This document shows, one piece after another, positions 1 through 8,730 of a stretch of DNA of 64,000 nucleotides. A program made the position numbers and the translations under genes. The notes beneath the pieces were generated by a model. The model saw nothing but the letters and a program-made list of their open reading frames with translations, was not told the DNA's origin and made no database searches. The stretch is from Loktanella sp. S4079 (GTDB taxonomy: Bacteria; Pseudomonadota; Alphaproteobacteria; Rhodobacterales; Rhodobacteraceae). The stretch lies in the NCBI RefSeq assembly GCF_000967725.1, contig NZ_JXYE01000002.1, positions 1,426,001 through 1,490,000 on the forward strand, given 5' to 3'. The first letter of the stretch is position 1. Every line of letters starts with the position of its first letter.

Positions 1-768
1 AACCAAGTCAGCCTTGGTGATTTGGCCGAACAGATGCAAATGAGCCCAGCCCATTTTCAGCGAACATTTTCACAGTGGGTCGGGGTGTCGCCAAAACGGT
101 ATCAGCAATACCTCACACTTGGGCACGCCAAGTCGCTGTTGCGCGACCGTTTCACCACACTCGAAACCGCACAATCCGTGGGTCTATCAGGAAGCGGTCG
201 GTTGCATGACCTATTCATCCGATGGGAGGCCATGACACCGGGCGACTATGCAAATGATGGTGAACCGCTGACAATTCACTGGGGCTGGTTCCCAAGCGCA
301 TTTGGCCCTGCCCTCGTCATGGGCACAACGCGCGGGATATGTGGCATCGCTTTTGCCGCAGAAACCGGCGAAGAGGCGGCCATGATCGACATGACAAATA
401 GATGGCCCAAGGCGCAGTTTGTCGAGGCACCGGGCGTGATCGCGCATTGGGCGATGGCTGCGCTGGGCCAAAAGGGGGCAACGCAACTGCACCTGATGGG
501 CGCGCCCTTTCAGATCAAAGTATGGGAAGCCCTATTGCGAATACCAACAGGGCACGTGACGACCTATTCCGAAATCGCGCAATCCATCGGCAGCCCCAAA
601 GCTGTACGTGCCGTCGGCACAGCTGTCGGTCGGAATCCAATTAGCCTGCTCATCCCGTGCCACCGCGCATTACGCAAATCTGGTGCGCTTGGGGGCTATC
701 ATTGGGGGCTGCCGGTCAAGCGCGCGATTCTCGCGTGGGAATCCGCGCGTGCCGACGCGGCCCCTTAA
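1..768 (+). CDS. Ada-like AraC/methylated-DNA-cysteine methyltransferase (5' partial)
   Basis: The reading frame is open to the left edge, so the true start lies outside; 255 residues are visible. They begin in an AraC-type helix-turn-helix (second helix block around residues 60-80 of the visible part) and continue into an O6-methylguanine-DNA methyltransferase domain. The methyl-accepting cysteine is in the IPCHR motif, with the Cys codon at 658-660. Known role of the family: suicidal removal of alkyl groups from DNA, with the HTH part activating repair genes. Whether the N-terminal zinc phosphotriester domain of full Ada is present cannot be seen. A TTG at 22 is in frame, but the HTH homology continues upstream of it, so it is not the start. 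Confidence 0.9.
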   Translation, partial: NQVSLGDLAEQMQMSPAHFQRTFSQWVGVSPKRYQQYLTLGHAKSLLRDRFTTLETAQSVGLSGSGRLHDLFIRWEAMTPGDYANDGEPLTIHWGWFPSAFGPALVMGTTRGICGIAFAAETGEEAAMIDMTNRWPKAQFVEAPGVIAHWAMAALGQKGATQLHLMGAPFQIKVWEALLRIPTGHVTTYSEIAQSIGSPKAVRAVGTAVGRNPISLLIPCHRALRKSGALGGYHWGLPVKRAILAWESARADAAP

Positions 769-885
769 TTTTAGGCGGAACCATTCCTATGACGAATGCG
801 TTATTGGATAACAGTGGCTTTCAGATCATAAGCTGCAGTATCCATAACGCGCATTTTGCGCACCCATATCGAATGGAACGAAAAC

Positions 886-1545
886 ATGAAATTTTCAAAA
901 TTCCCTCTTGTTGCGGCGGCTGCGTCGCTCACTCTTGTAGCCGCATGTGAACCTGGTGGTCCGAACGATTATCAAAAGACGCAACAAGGTGCCTTGATCG
1001 GTGCCCTTGGTGGGGCGGCAGTCGGCGCCCTGACAAACAACGACGGCTCTGTCCGTGAACGGAACCAAGCCGCTCTGATCGGTGCTGCATTGGGCGCAGG
1101 CGCTGGCGCAGCCATTGGGAACAACCTCGACAAGCAGGCCGAAGAACTGCGTCGTCAATTGCGTAGCGATGTAGGCGTGTCTAACAACGGCACTGATCTA
1201 CGTGTCGTGTTGTCACAAGACCTGCTGTTCGCAACCGATAGCACCGCAGTTTCTGGCGTTTCACAAAACGAACTGCTGATCGTGGCGCGGTCGTTGAACA
1301 ACTACCCGAACACCACCGTGAACGTCGTCGGTCACACCGACAACACCGGCGAAGCAAGCTACAACTTTGACCTGTCGCAGCGTCGCGCACAGGCGGTGGC
1401 TTCCGTATTGCGCAGCGGTGGGGTTGCCCCATCTCGTATCCGCGCAATTGGTGCCGGTGAGAACCAACCTATCGCGTCCAACCTGAATGCTGCGGGTCGC
1501 GCGCAGAACCGCCGCGTAGAAATTATCATCACGCCAAACGGTTAA
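886..1545 (+). CDS. OmpA-family lipoprotein with glycine-zipper region
   Basis: A 219-residue lipoprotein. The start at 886 was chosen because it gives a clean lipoprotein signal peptide (MKFSKFPLVAA...LVAAC, lipobox Cys at about residue 21) after a GGAACG ribosome site; an in-frame ATG at 856 would add ten charged residues before it. Two Gly/Ala-rich stretches (about residues 35-80) resemble glycine-zipper segments. The C-terminal half is an OmpA peptidoglycan-binding domain with the GHTDNTG and NRRVEI signatures. Known role of the YiaD/Pal-like family: tethering the outer membrane to peptidoglycan. It is transcribed alone and followed by a strong hairpin terminator. Confidence 0.88.
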   Translation: MKFSKFPLVAAAASLTLVAACEPGGPNDYQKTQQGALIGALGGAAVGALTNNDGSVRERNQAALIGAALGAGAGAAIGNNLDKQAEELRRQLRSDVGVSNNGTDLRVVLSQDLLFATDSTAVSGVSQNELLIVARSLNNYPNTTVNVVGHTDNTGEASYNFDLSQRRAQAVASVLRSGGVAPSRIRAIGAGENQPIASNLNAAGRAQNRRVEIIITPNG

Positions 1546-1572
1546 CCTATCCATCTCAGGACGATGTGAGAG

Positions 1573-1599
1573 GGGGCTGCGATATCGCGGCCCCTTTTT
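1573..1599 (+). terminator. Rho-independent terminator after the OmpA lipoprotein gene
   Basis: GGGGCTGCG pairs with CGCGGCCCC (one G-T pair) around an ATAT loop and is followed by TTTTT, 28 nt after the stop codon. Confidence 0.85.
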
Positions 1600-1619
1600 C
1601 GTTGTGATGGGCGTGGGCC

Positions 1620-1636
1620 GGTCATATAAATTGACC
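1620..1636. promoter_or_regulatory. Short inverted repeat upstream of the FadR-type regulator
   Basis: GGTCA and TGACC are separated by seven A/T bases (TATAAAT), 11-27 bp before the regulator's start codon. FadR-subfamily proteins bind short GT/AC-containing palindromes, so autoregulation is possible. This is inference from position and symmetry only. Confidence 0.35.
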
Positions 1637-1647
1637 AATCTAACGGA

Positions 1648-2424
1648 ATGATCGCAATGCCCTTTGAACCAGTTCAACAAGAAAAGCTATCGCATGGCGT
1701 AATCCGCCAGATCGAAGGGCTTATCCTACGTGGCATTTTGCGCCCCGGCGAACGGCTCCCGTCTGAACGCGAGCTAAGCGAACGGATGGGCGTTTCTCGT
1801 CCTTCGCTGCGCGAGGCGCTCGCTGATCTCCAAACGCGCGGCTTACTCAGCTCTCGGGCGGGTGCTGGGGTCTTTGTCGCTGACGTTTTGGGGTCAGCAT
1901 TTGCCCCCGCGCTGATCACCCTATTTGCGACACATGACGAAGCGGTCTTTGACTACATTGCCTTTCGTCGTGACATGGAGGGGCTGGCCGCAGAACGCGC
2001 CGCCCGCCTTGCAAGTGCAACAGACCTTGCGCTGATCAACACCATCTTTGAAAAGATGGAGGCCGCCCATGACAAACGCAATCCGGCAGACGAAGCCTAT
2101 CTCGACGCGGATTTTCATCTGTCCATTATCGAAGCAAGCCACAACATCATCATGCTACACATGATGCGGTCGATGTATGAACTGCTGCGCGAAGGCGTGT
2201 TCTACAACCGTTCAATCATGTTCAAACAGCGAACGACTCGCGATACCCTGCTAGATCAACACCGTGCGATCAACGACGCATTGCAGGCCCGTGATCCAGA
2301 GGCCGCCCGTGCCGCGGTCGAGGCACATTTGAGCTTTGTCGAAACGTCATTGGCAGAACAGCAAAAGATTGATCGCAACGAAACTTTCGCTCAAAAACGG
2401 TTAGATCACGAAACCTCGCGCTGA
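1648..2424 (+). CDS. FadR/GntR-family transcriptional regulator
   Basis: 258 residues. An N-terminal GntR winged helix-turn-helix (about residues 14-75, with the RLPSERELSERMGVSRPSLR core) is followed by an all-helical FCD ligand domain (about 95-235). In FCD proteins an Asp and several His residues bind a metal and an organic acid; candidates such as the DADFHLSI stretch and later His residues are visible. Close relatives in this subfamily (PdhR, LldR) sense pyruvate, lactate or similar acids, but the ligand cannot be told here. An alternative start three codons downstream (Met4) is equally possible. The gene overlaps the convergent protease gene by 19 bp. Confidence 0.85.
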   Translation: MIAMPFEPVQQEKLSHGVIRQIEGLILRGILRPGERLPSERELSERMGVSRPSLREALADLQTRGLLSSRAGAGVFVADVLGSAFAPALITLFATHDEAVFDYIAFRRDMEGLAAERAARLASATDLALINTIFEKMEAAHDKRNPADEAYLDADFHLSIIEASHNIIMLHMMRSMYELLREGVFYNRSIMFKQRTTRDTLLDQHRAINDALQARDPEAARAAVEAHLSFVETSLAEQQKIDRNETFAQKRLDHETSR

Positions 2425-3152
2425 TGATCATCCTGAATCAACTGTGCCCAGAGCCATAAAGAAACCAAGGTTTGGATCATAATCCCGATCAATGCGTAGG
2501 GGTGCAGGACCTCGGCAATCCGGCTCAGATAGACTAGAAAGTCCCAAAGCGCGTGCCAGATAATCACGCCCCATAGATTGCCAGTGCGCAATGCGACAGC
2601 GGCCAAGAAGACGCCCACCAAAAATGCAAAACCCACCTGCTGGAGCGTCGCCATCCACGGTTGCCCATTCAGGTCGTTGATGAAATGCATCAACGCAAAC
2701 AGCGCCGCTGATATCAGCATCGCCCAAAACACGGGTAATCGGTCGTTTAGCGCGCGCAGCAACACCCCACGAAAAACGATTTCTTCGGTAATTCCGATAA
2801 GCAAAGGCACGACAACCAGTAGCCCCCAAGTTTCAGCGGCCAGCCCTATCAAGCGCTGATCTTCGGTTCCCGCAACGTCTGACGCCATGACTGCCATCAA
2901 TGCGATAGATGGCAATAGCCAGAGCAATGAAGGCCAATGAGGCCGACGAAATCCGATGCTGTACCAATCGCTGAAATAGCGAACGTAACCGAGACAGAGC
3001 GCAAGCAGCAGCAATTTTACCGGAAGCAAGCGCCACATGACCGCAATCGTATCGGTTGGCGGTTCGGACAATCGAAAGGTCACGACTGCTGCGCAAAACA
3101 GTATCATCAAATATAAAATCAACAGCCCAAGTGCAGAGCGGATTTTGATCAT
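2406..3152 (-). CDS. CPBP-family intramembrane metalloprotease
   Basis: 248 residues with about seven hydrophobic segments. The three membrane-embedded motifs of the CPBP (CAAX protease/bacteriocin-processing, Abi) family are visible in order: EEIVFR, FALMHF and HALWDF. They supply the catalytic glutamates and the metal-binding histidines. Known members cleave prenylated or other membrane peptides; bacterial substrates are mostly unknown. It is convergent with the FadR-type gene and separated from the ATP synthase operon by a bidirectional terminator, so it is probably transcribed by itself. Confidence 0.85.
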   Translation of the reverse strand: MIKIRSALGLLILYLMILFCAAVVTFRLSEPPTDTIAVMWRLLPVKLLLLALCLGYVRYFSDWYSIGFRRPHWPSLLWLLPSIALMAVMASDVAGTEDQRLIGLAAETWGLLVVVPLLIGITEEIVFRGVLLRALNDRLPVFWAMLISAALFALMHFINDLNGQPWMATLQQVGFAFLVGVFLAAVALRTGNLWGVIIWHALWDFLVYLSRIAEVLHPYALIGIMIQTLVSLWLWAQLIQDDHQREVS

Positions 3153-3212
3153 GACGGTGAGCTCATCGAGGGCATGCGATCAGTCTTTGGCGTGTGCGCC
3201 CCTATGTCAACG

Positions 3213-3244
3213 AAAAAGCCCGGATGCGTAACATCCGGGCTTTG
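3213..3244 (-). terminator. Terminator of the ATP synthase F0 operon (can act on both strands)
   Basis: GCCCGGATG and CATCCGGGC form a perfect stem around CGTAA, with A/T tracts on both sides. It lies 23 bp after the stop of atpF on the minus strand and runs into TTTTT in that direction. Confidence 0.9.
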
Positions 3245-3267
3245 AATTGCTTAGTGATCTGCGTTGC

Positions 3268-3825
3268 TTAGTGCAGCTTGTCAGCAACTGTCGCGATTGA
3301 ATCGTCGATCAATGCACCAGCAGATTTCGCATCCATCTGCTTAGCAATGACGTCTTTGGCAGCGCCAACAGCTACAACAATAGCTTGGTCGCGAACGTCT
3401 TTGACAGCAGCGGCTTGAGCACTTGCGATCTGATCTTCTGCAGCAGCCAGACGGCGTGTAATCGAAGCAGCGATTTCTTCTTTGGCTGTTGCCGCAGCTT
3501 TGGTTGCTTCGTCTTTCGCAGATGCAACGATACGCTCAGCTTGCTCTTGAACTTCTTTTTGCTTGCGCTCGTAAGAGGCCAGAACAGCTTGTGCTTCTTC
3601 GCGCAGCGCTTTGGCTTCGTCGAGTTCCGCCTTGATGCTATCGGCACGCTTATCAAGCATTTCACCGATGGTCTTTGGGACCTTGAGGTACAGCATAATG
3701 CCGACCAGGATCAAAAACGCGATCAGAACAACAAAGTCAGTGTTCTTGAGCGAAAAGAATGGACCGCTGGCTGCGAATGCAGGTGACGCGCTCAGGGCGA
3801 AGAGTGCGGAGAAAATCAAACGCAT
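3268..3825 (-). CDS. atpF: ATP synthase F0 subunit b
   Basis: 185 residues. A signal-like or membrane N-terminus (residues 1-20) is followed by a transmembrane segment at about 28-48 and then a long, Ala/Glu/Lys-rich coiled coil typical of the peripheral stalk that connects F0 with the F1 delta and alpha subunits. It is the last gene of the F0 operon and starts three bases after the b' gene. Alphaproteobacteria with two b-type subunits (b and b') build a heterodimeric stator. The N-terminal stretch before the membrane segment (SALFALSASPAFAA) looks like a cleavable signal peptide, as in other alphaproteobacterial b subunits. Confidence 0.93.
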   Translation of the reverse strand: MRLIFSALFALSASPAFAASGPFFSLKNTDFVVLIAFLILVGIMLYLKVPKTIGEMLDKRADSIKAELDEAKALREEAQAVLASYERKQKEVQEQAERIVASAKDEATKAAATAKEEIAASITRRLAAAEDQIASAQAAAVKDVRDQAIVVAVGAAKDVIAKQMDAKSAGALIDDSIATVADKLH

Positions 3826-3828
3826 GAC

Positions 3829-4377
3829 TTAGCCTTTCATCCGTGCCGTCACCGCAGCGGTGATGGTTTTTGCGTCAGCTGTGCCACCCATAGCAGCAAC
3901 CAGTTCTTTGGTTGTCGCCTTAGCAACGTCAGTGACTGACTTGACAGCACCCTCGCGAATTTCAGCAATTGCTGCTTCGCTTTCGGCTGTCTTGGCCGCG
4001 ATCTGTTCGTCTGCTTTGGCAAGCTCGGCGTCCAGTTCGGCCTGAATTTCTGCTTTGGCTTCAGCAACGATCTGCTGGGCCTGTGCACGTGCATCAACAA
4101 GGGCCTTGTCGTAAGCAGCTTCTGCTTCGGCAGCTTTGTTCTTGAGCTCTTCGGCAGCAGCAAGATCATTTGTGATTGTGCCAGACCGCTCTGCTAGAAC
4201 CGCAGCGATGCGGGGCAGTGCGATGCGAGACATCACAAAGAAAGTCGCGGCAAGCGCAACGAGTAGCCAGAAAATCTGGTGTGGAATCCAGTCCGCGCAA
4301 AGCTGCGGCATGCCGATGGCACCGCCACTTGCGTCGAGGCAAGCGCTTGCTGCGGATTCGTGTGTTTCTGTCGCCAT
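3829..4377 (-). CDS. atpG: ATP synthase F0 subunit b'
   Basis: 182 residues, 48 nt longer in genomic spacing from its upstream neighbour than the other pairs of the operon. One transmembrane helix (about residues 32-52) is followed by a charged coiled coil. In the heterodimeric stator of alphaproteobacteria this second b-like subunit pairs with AtpF. It is also called atpF' or atpX; the naming is not uniform. The C-terminal part is rich in Ala, Glu and Lys, giving low-complexity codon runs. A stem-loop separates it from atpE. Confidence 0.92.
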   Translation of the reverse strand: MATETHESAASACLDASGGAIGMPQLCADWIPHQIFWLLVALAATFFVMSRIALPRIAAVLAERSGTITNDLAAAEELKNKAAEAEAAYDKALVDARAQAQQIVAEAKAEIQAELDAELAKADEQIAAKTAESEAAIAEIREGAVKSVTDVAKATTKELVAAMGGTADAKTITAAVTARMKG

Positions 4378-4405
4378 AGTGGCCCCCGAATACCTTGTGA
4401 TTTTA

Positions 4406-4435
4406 CTGGCTGGCGCAGGTTACTGCACCAGCCAG
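4406..4435 (-). other. Stem-loop between atpE and the b' gene
   Basis: CTGGCTGG pairs with CCAGCCAG, with an inner GCA/TGC stem and one mismatch. No T-run follows on the minus strand, so it is not a typical terminator. mRNA 3'-end stabilisation or processing is a more likely role (inference). Confidence 0.65.
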
Positions 4436-4457
4436 ACGTAAGGATAACGGCTTCGTC

Positions 4458-4679
4458 TTAGGCGAACTTCAGCAGAAGCGCGACGAGGAACGAGAAGATC
4501 CCCAGAGCTTCGGCGAACGCCAGGCCGATGAAGAGTGTTGCTGTCTGCGAAGCAGCAGCAGATGGGTTGCGCAGTGCGCCTGCCAGGTAGTTGCCAGCAA
4601 CGTTACCAACGCCGATGGCTGCAATGCCTGAACCGATTGCTGCCAGACCGGCACCGATGCTTGCGATATCGCCTTCCAT
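4458..4679 (-). CDS. atpE: ATP synthase F0 subunit c
   Basis: 73 residues, two hydrophobic helices joined by the conserved polar loop (ALRNPSA, about residues 35-41). The proton-carrying carboxylate is Glu57 in the second helix (AFAEALG). This subunit forms the rotating ring and is needed in many more copies than the other F0 proteins. It has a strong AAGGAG ribosome site and is bracketed by stem-loops in the intergenic spaces on both sides. No sodium-binding signature was recognised, so proton coupling is assumed. Confidence 0.95.
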   Translation of the reverse strand: MEGDIASIGAGLAAIGSGIAAIGVGNVAGNYLAGALRNPSAAASQTATLFIGLAFAEALGIFSFLVALLLKFA

Positions 4680-4710
4680 GAGAATTCTCCTTACGATTGG
4701 AAGTTTAGTA

Positions 4711-4732
4711 AAGGGTGGAATTGCCCACCCTT
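4711..4732 (-). other. Stem-loop between atpB and atpE
   Basis: AAGGGTGG and CCACCCTT form a perfect 8-bp stem with a 6-nt loop. On the minus strand it reads AAGGGTGGGCAATTCCACCC, which resembles the dispersed GTAGGGTGG palindrome found elsewhere in the window and may be a degenerate copy. It lacks a clear T-run. Confidence 0.6.
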
Positions 4733-4739
4733 GTGGTGA

Positions 4740-5501
4740 TTAGTGAGCGGGGTGAAGCGCGTCTTTTAGGTAGACACACGTCAGGATCGTGAAAACATAG
4801 GCCTGAATACCAGCCACCAAGATTTCAAGACCGTAGATCGCGGTGATCCCAAGGATCGCAGCAGGGCTTGCCAGCGTCAGGGCTGCAAAGCCTGCGAAAA
4901 CCTTGATCACGACGTGACCCGCAGTGATGTTGCCAGCCAAACGAATGGACAGGCTAACAGGACGAACGAAGTAAGAGATCACTTCGATGATCGCGATGAT
5001 TGGGCGCAAGAAGCCGGGCGCATCCTTCATCCAGAAAAGGCCGAGGAATGCAGCGCCATGCTTTACAAAGCCAAGCACAGTAATCGCGATAAAGACACCG
5101 AAACCAAGCACCGCAGTCACAGCGATCATCGAGGTCGGGCTATAAGACATTGGCAGCAGCGCCAGATAGTTCGCAAACAGGACAAATACGAACATTGTCA
5201 TGATGTATGGGAAGTATTTGACCGCGTCTTTGCCTGTCACATCTTCGATCATCTTGTAGACAAAGCCATACATCAGCTCGCCAACAGATTGGATGCGTGA
5301 AGGGATGATACCGCGGCCACGGCTACCCAGAACAAATACGCCGATGACGCAAAGTACGAGAATTGCCAACCACAGGGTCAGGTTCGACGGTGTGTACCAG
5401 TGTACGTCACCATTGCCGAACAACGGCTTGGGAATAAACTGATCCAGCGGATGGAATACCAGACCACCTTCGGAGTGTGTTTCAGTCGCCACTTGCGTCA
5501 C
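4740..5501 (-). CDS. atpB: ATP synthase F0 subunit a
   Basis: 253 residues with five to six transmembrane helices. The essential arginine is Arg187 in the [14 protein letters not shown] motif, which faces the c-ring glutamate and drives proton translocation. The start codon overlaps the 3' end of atpI by 20 bp, so the two are probably translationally coupled. Length and motif spacing are normal for the alphaproteobacterial protein. Confidence 0.95.
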   Translation of the reverse strand: MTQVATETHSEGGLVFHPLDQFIPKPLFGNGDVHWYTPSNLTLWLAILVLCVIGVFVLGSRGRGIIPSRIQSVGELMYGFVYKMIEDVTGKDAVKYFPYIMTMFVFVLFANYLALLPMSYSPTSMIAVTAVLGFGVFIAITVLGFVKHGAAFLGLFWMKDAPGFLRPIIAIIEVISYFVRPVSLSIRLAGNITAGHVVIKVFAGFAALTLASPAAILGITAIYGLEILVAGIQAYVFTILTCVYLKDALHPAH

Positions 5502-5817
5502 CCTTTTCTTCCGCAGCTTCCTGCTGCTTCATCTGTACCTCTTTGGCGGATCGCATCATGGTCTGAACACCAGCCGCGAGGCCAAAGAATATGAACAGCA
5601 CCAGAAAAATCGGCTTTGTCCCAAAGAGGGTATCCAGCCCGTATCCGATGCCAAAGCCGATCCCAAGACCAGCCACTAGCTCTATCACCATCCGCCAGGC
5701 AAGCTGCGCTTGCGAATAATGTTCTTCCTTGTGGTCCTTGTCTGGCGCGGGCGCTTTGAGCGCCTCAATCTTCGCTTCTAGCGCCTTTAGGCGATCAGCG
5801 TCGTGCGGATCAGACAT
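5482..5817 (-). CDS. atpI: F0F1 ATP synthase assembly protein AtpI
   Basis: 111 residues. A charged N-terminal segment (about residues 1-40) is followed by two transmembrane helices with the glycine-rich [13 protein letters not shown] turn characteristic of the AtpI/AtpZ family. It heads the F0 operon as in most alphaproteobacteria. The family is thought to help assemble the c-ring and may form a Mg/Ca channel with a partner. The C-terminal tail is Lys/Glu-rich. The operon promoter should lie in the roughly 160 bp upstream that are shared with the divergent arsR gene. Confidence 0.9.
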   Translation of the reverse strand: MSDPHDADRLKALEAKIEALKAPAPDKDHKEEHYSQAQLAWRMVIELVAGLGIGFGIGYGLDTLFGTKPIFLVLFIFFGLAAGVQTMMRSAKEVQMKQQEAAEEKGDASGD

Positions 5818-5976
5818 GTCATCATCCCCTCGGAAGGTTGAGGATGGTTTAGGTGCGACGCCTTACAGAGTCAAGCAAACGTGATAACAAATTAAGTGCC
5901 TGAATTTAATACATAAAACCACAAATCAGATTCGCAATTCACCAGAACACGCGCCCAAAATGCCGCAGAACAACAT

Positions 5977-6017
5977 TCAACCAAATGGTTGACGTTTATT
6001 CAGAACCCCGCTTAATC
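5977..6017 (+). promoter_or_regulatory. arsR promoter with overlapping palindromic operator
   Basis: A near-consensus sigma-70 promoter is visible: TTGACG at 5989-5994, a 17-nt spacer, and TTAATC at 6012-6017. The palindrome TCAACCA-AA-TGGTTGA (5977-5992) overlaps the -35 box, a typical arrangement for autorepression. The expected transcription start is at about 6024, essentially the ATG at 6023. Confidence 0.65.
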
Positions 6018-6022
6018 GGCGC

Positions 6023-6343
6023 ATGACTAACCCGCTTGACCTTGTGTTTTCCGCCCTTGCCGATCCAACCCGCCGGGCCATCCTTGCTATGCTGCTCGAG
6101 GATGACATGGCCGTGACCGATGTAGCAGAGCCATTTGATATGTCGCTCGCGGCGATTTCCAAGCACTTGGTAGTACTTACGGCTGCGGGGTTGATCAGCC
6201 AAGAAAAGCGCGGGCGCGTGAAATGGTGCAAGCTGGAACCAGATGCGATGCGTGAGGCATCGGTCTGGATGCAGGCCTTTGGGCAGATGGATGCCGTTGA
6301 CCTTGATGCGTTCGAGGCATTTCTTGAACACGAGCTTAAGTAG
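6023..6343 (+). CDS. ArsR-family transcriptional regulator
   Basis: 106 residues, a single winged helix-turn-helix domain. DPTRRAILAMLLE is the ArsR helix 1-2 signature, and LAAISKHLVVLTAAGLISQ is the recognition region. No paired-cysteine metal site is visible, so it is probably not an arsenic sensor. It belongs to the group often found beside SRPBCC (AHSA1) genes, but none is adjacent here. No ribosome site precedes the ATG and the promoter lies right against it, so the message may be leaderless. It ends seven bases before the convergent EamA transporter gene. Confidence 0.85.
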   Translation: MTNPLDLVFSALADPTRRAILAMLLEDDMAVTDVAEPFDMSLAAISKHLVVLTAAGLISQEKRGRVKWCKLEPDAMREASVWMQAFGQMDAVDLDAFEAFLEHELK

Positions 6344-6349
6344 CCCAGC

Positions 6350-7225
6350 CTAGTCGCGTAGCAGCATCACCAATGCGATAACCGTCAGTACCAAACCCAG
6401 CACCACCATCGCAGGCGGCGCTGTCCCGCCTAGCGCGATATCCCATACGATTACCCATGATGGGGTCAGATAAGTGTAGGCCATCACCTTTGAACTTGGC
6501 AGCCGCAGCGCCGCAAATTGCAGCAACGTAAAGGTCGTCGCGCTTGCGATCACGGCGGTGTAAAGAATGGTAATCCAAACGATGCCGGGCAGATTGGCCC
6601 AGTCGGTCGCCACCAAATCGCGCCACCCAACGAAAGTCAGGATAATCGCCCCCGCAACCAACGTGCCAAATGTAAAGACGAGCGTCGGCTCGCCGCGATT
6701 AAGTTTACGTACCATCGGGGTATAGGCCGCATGTGCAACACAGCCCCAAAAATAGATCATCTCGCCCTTGCCGATCTGAAACCGCAGTAGCGCAGCAATA
6801 TCGGCACGAAAAATCACCAAAAGCGCCCCAAGCGCGCCAATTGCTAATGCCAACGCCATTCGCGCGGTCAGAACCTGCCGCAAGAGCAGCCAACCAAATC
6901 CGGCGCTAAGGATGGGCGTCAAGGTAAATACAGCCGCCGCACTCACAGGGGCCGCAGTTTTCAATCCCTCAAACATCAGCACAAAATAGGTGGTAAAGAA
7001 CGCCGCCAGCGCCAAATAGCGCCAAGGTGCCTTTAGCGCATTACGCGATATCCCCGTCGTTAGGTAAGCTGCCGTGCCGATAATTGCCCCTGCGATCCAA
7101 AACCTGACCGCATTCAGCGCAAGTGGCGTGATTTCATTCGCAGCCAACGCGCCTAACGAAAAAGACCCCGCAATGAGGACAGAAAACGACAGCATCGCAA
7201 GATGCCCAGCGTGAGCAGGCTTCAT
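6350..7225 (-). CDS. EamA/DMT-superfamily transporter
   Basis: 291 residues with about ten hydrophobic helices arranged as two EamA repeats (first about residues 8-140, second about 150-288). The family exports small metabolites such as amino acids, but substrates cannot be read from sequence. The start codon overlaps the stop codon of the LysR gene in the sequence TAATG, so it is translated in concert with that regulator, which probably controls it. Confidence 0.85.
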   Translation of the reverse strand: MKPAHAGHLAMLSFSVLIAGSFSLGALAANEITPLALNAVRFWIAGAIIGTAAYLTTGISRNALKAPWRYLALAAFFTTYFVLMFEGLKTAAPVSAAAVFTLTPILSAGFGWLLLRQVLTARMALALAIGALGALLVIFRADIAALLRFQIGKGEMIYFWGCVAHAAYTPMVRKLNRGEPTLVFTFGTLVAGAIILTFVGWRDLVATDWANLPGIVWITILYTAVIASATTFTLLQFAALRLPSSKVMAYTYLTPSWVIVWDIALGGTAPPAMVVLGLVLTVIALVMLLRD

Positions 7226-8103
7226 TAGCAGCTAATGCCCTTCACTTCATCTTTGAGGAAACGCAGGAACGCCTGCACCTTGGTCGTGCGATGAAGATCG
7301 ACATGGGTGACCAACCAAAGGGCTGATTCCCATTCTTCCAGCGGGGGGATCACCTCGGTCAGGCCAAGGTCACGGTTCAACAAGTGGCTTTGAACAAACC
7401 CAATCCCCGCACCCGTCAAGACGGCATCCCGCATATGGCGATTTTCGCTGGCCAGATAGACGATCCGATTGCTCGGGATATTCTCGCGCATCCATTTGGC
7501 AAAGGGCGCACGCGTGTTTTCATCGTCGTGCCCGACGAACAAATGGTTTTCAAAATCTTCGACCCCGCTTGGGATACCATATTTTTCGACATAGGGCGCC
7601 GCCGCGACGAGCGACATGCGCTGCGACATGAATGGCTGCACGACATTGTCGGGCTCTTCGGGCATGCGACCCGCACGCACAGCGACATGGGCCTCACCAT
7701 ATTCGAGCCGAAACACGCGTTCGCCGGTACGATAACGCACGCGCACCTCTGGGTGGTTCGCCTGAAAGCGCGTCAAAATCGGGGTGAGCAGATCAGACAC
7801 CATTTCGAGTGATGTGACGACCAGATCGCCGGAAACGCCCTCGCCCTGCCCTTTGATCCGCCCGGCCAATTGGGTGAATTGATCATCGGTCGCTTGCGCC
7901 ACCTGTAACAGGTCCTGCCCCGCTTCGGTTGCGGTATAGCCACGCGCATGTCGTTGAAACAGCTTCACGCCCAAACGCTGCTCTAGCGCATCAATGTGGC
8001 GAATGACGGTGGCATGGTGAACACCTAGTGCATCCGCAGCCCCACTCACTGTACCTTTGCGCGCGACCTGATAAGCCGTTCGAATTTCGTCCCAATTGTC
8101 CAT
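7225..8103 (-). CDS. LysR-family transcriptional regulator
   Basis: 292 residues. N-terminal winged HTH (about residues 5-64, with VSGAADALGVHHATVIRHIDALEQRLG) and a periplasmic-binding-protein-like effector domain (about 90-290). It is unusual that the regulator is upstream of and co-directional with its likely target (the EamA gene, sharing TAATG) rather than divergent. The effector is unknown. Confidence 0.88.
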   Translation of the reverse strand: MDNWDEIRTAYQVARKGTVSGAADALGVHHATVIRHIDALEQRLGVKLFQRHARGYTATEAGQDLLQVAQATDDQFTQLAGRIKGQGEGVSGDLVVTSLEMVSDLLTPILTRFQANHPEVRVRYRTGERVFRLEYGEAHVAVRAGRMPEEPDNVVQPFMSQRMSLVAAAPYVEKYGIPSGVEDFENHLFVGHDDENTRAPFAKWMRENIPSNRIVYLASENRHMRDAVLTGAGIGFVQSHLLNRDLGLTEVIPPLEEWESALWLVTHVDLHRTTKVQAFLRFLKDEVKGISC

Positions 8104-8214
8104 GACCTACCCCTGTGCGCTGATTAACATCGAAGATAGAAAATCACGTCGATTGTTCAAGAGCGCAAATTAAAAAGACTAGAAATGCGCAATAACGCGC
8201 ACCATATTAATGCG

Positions 8215-8730
8215 ATGAAGATTGAACGACACACTGACGCGCAGCTCATTATCAGTGATGTGCCGTGGGCGATTGGCATTGCAATATGCGGTTGGATTGT
8301 CGGCCTGATCGGCTGGGCGATGTTTGCATTCTCAGCCGGAGATACCGCCAAGGGCCTGATGTTGACCTTGGTTGCCATCGGTGTCGGTGTGATTGCCTGC
8401 TTTGCAGTGCGGCGGATCGACATCATATTGGATCGTGGGCGCAATCTATTTGAAATTCGGCGTAGCACCGTGTTTCGACGTACGCGTATTCAACACGCGC
8501 TGAACCACCTCGCCCGTGCCGAGGTTGAAACCTATGCAGACCCGCGACACCCAAGGAGACGTTACCATCGCATCGCGCTGATCCTCGATGGTGGGATGGA
8601 CGAAGGGGCGCACCCATTGACGGACGGATACGCACACGGGCACCGCGCAGAGCGCACCGCCAATTCTGTCGCGACCACAATCAATGACTGGCTTGCGCAG
8701 GATGTTGACTCAGAAGCCCGGCGGGCGTAA
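8215..8730 (+). CDS. Small two-helix membrane protein of unknown function
   Basis: 171 residues from the ATG at 8215 (an in-frame ATG at 8185 would give 181). Neither start has a clear ribosome site. Two transmembrane helices are close together (about residues 18-40 and 46-66), followed by a basic cytoplasmic domain rich in Arg and His with alternating strands (DIILDRGRNLFEIRR...), reminiscent of bacterial PH-like membrane proteins. No family was recognised with confidence. It stands alone between a divergent LysR gene and ffh. Confidence 0.7.
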   Translation: MKIERHTDAQLIISDVPWAIGIAICGWIVGLIGWAMFAFSAGDTAKGLMLTLVAIGVGVIACFAVRRIDIILDRGRNLFEIRRSTVFRRTRIQHALNHLARAEVETYADPRHPRRRYHRIALILDGGMDEGAHPLTDGYAHGHRAERTANSVATTINDWLAQDVDSEARRA

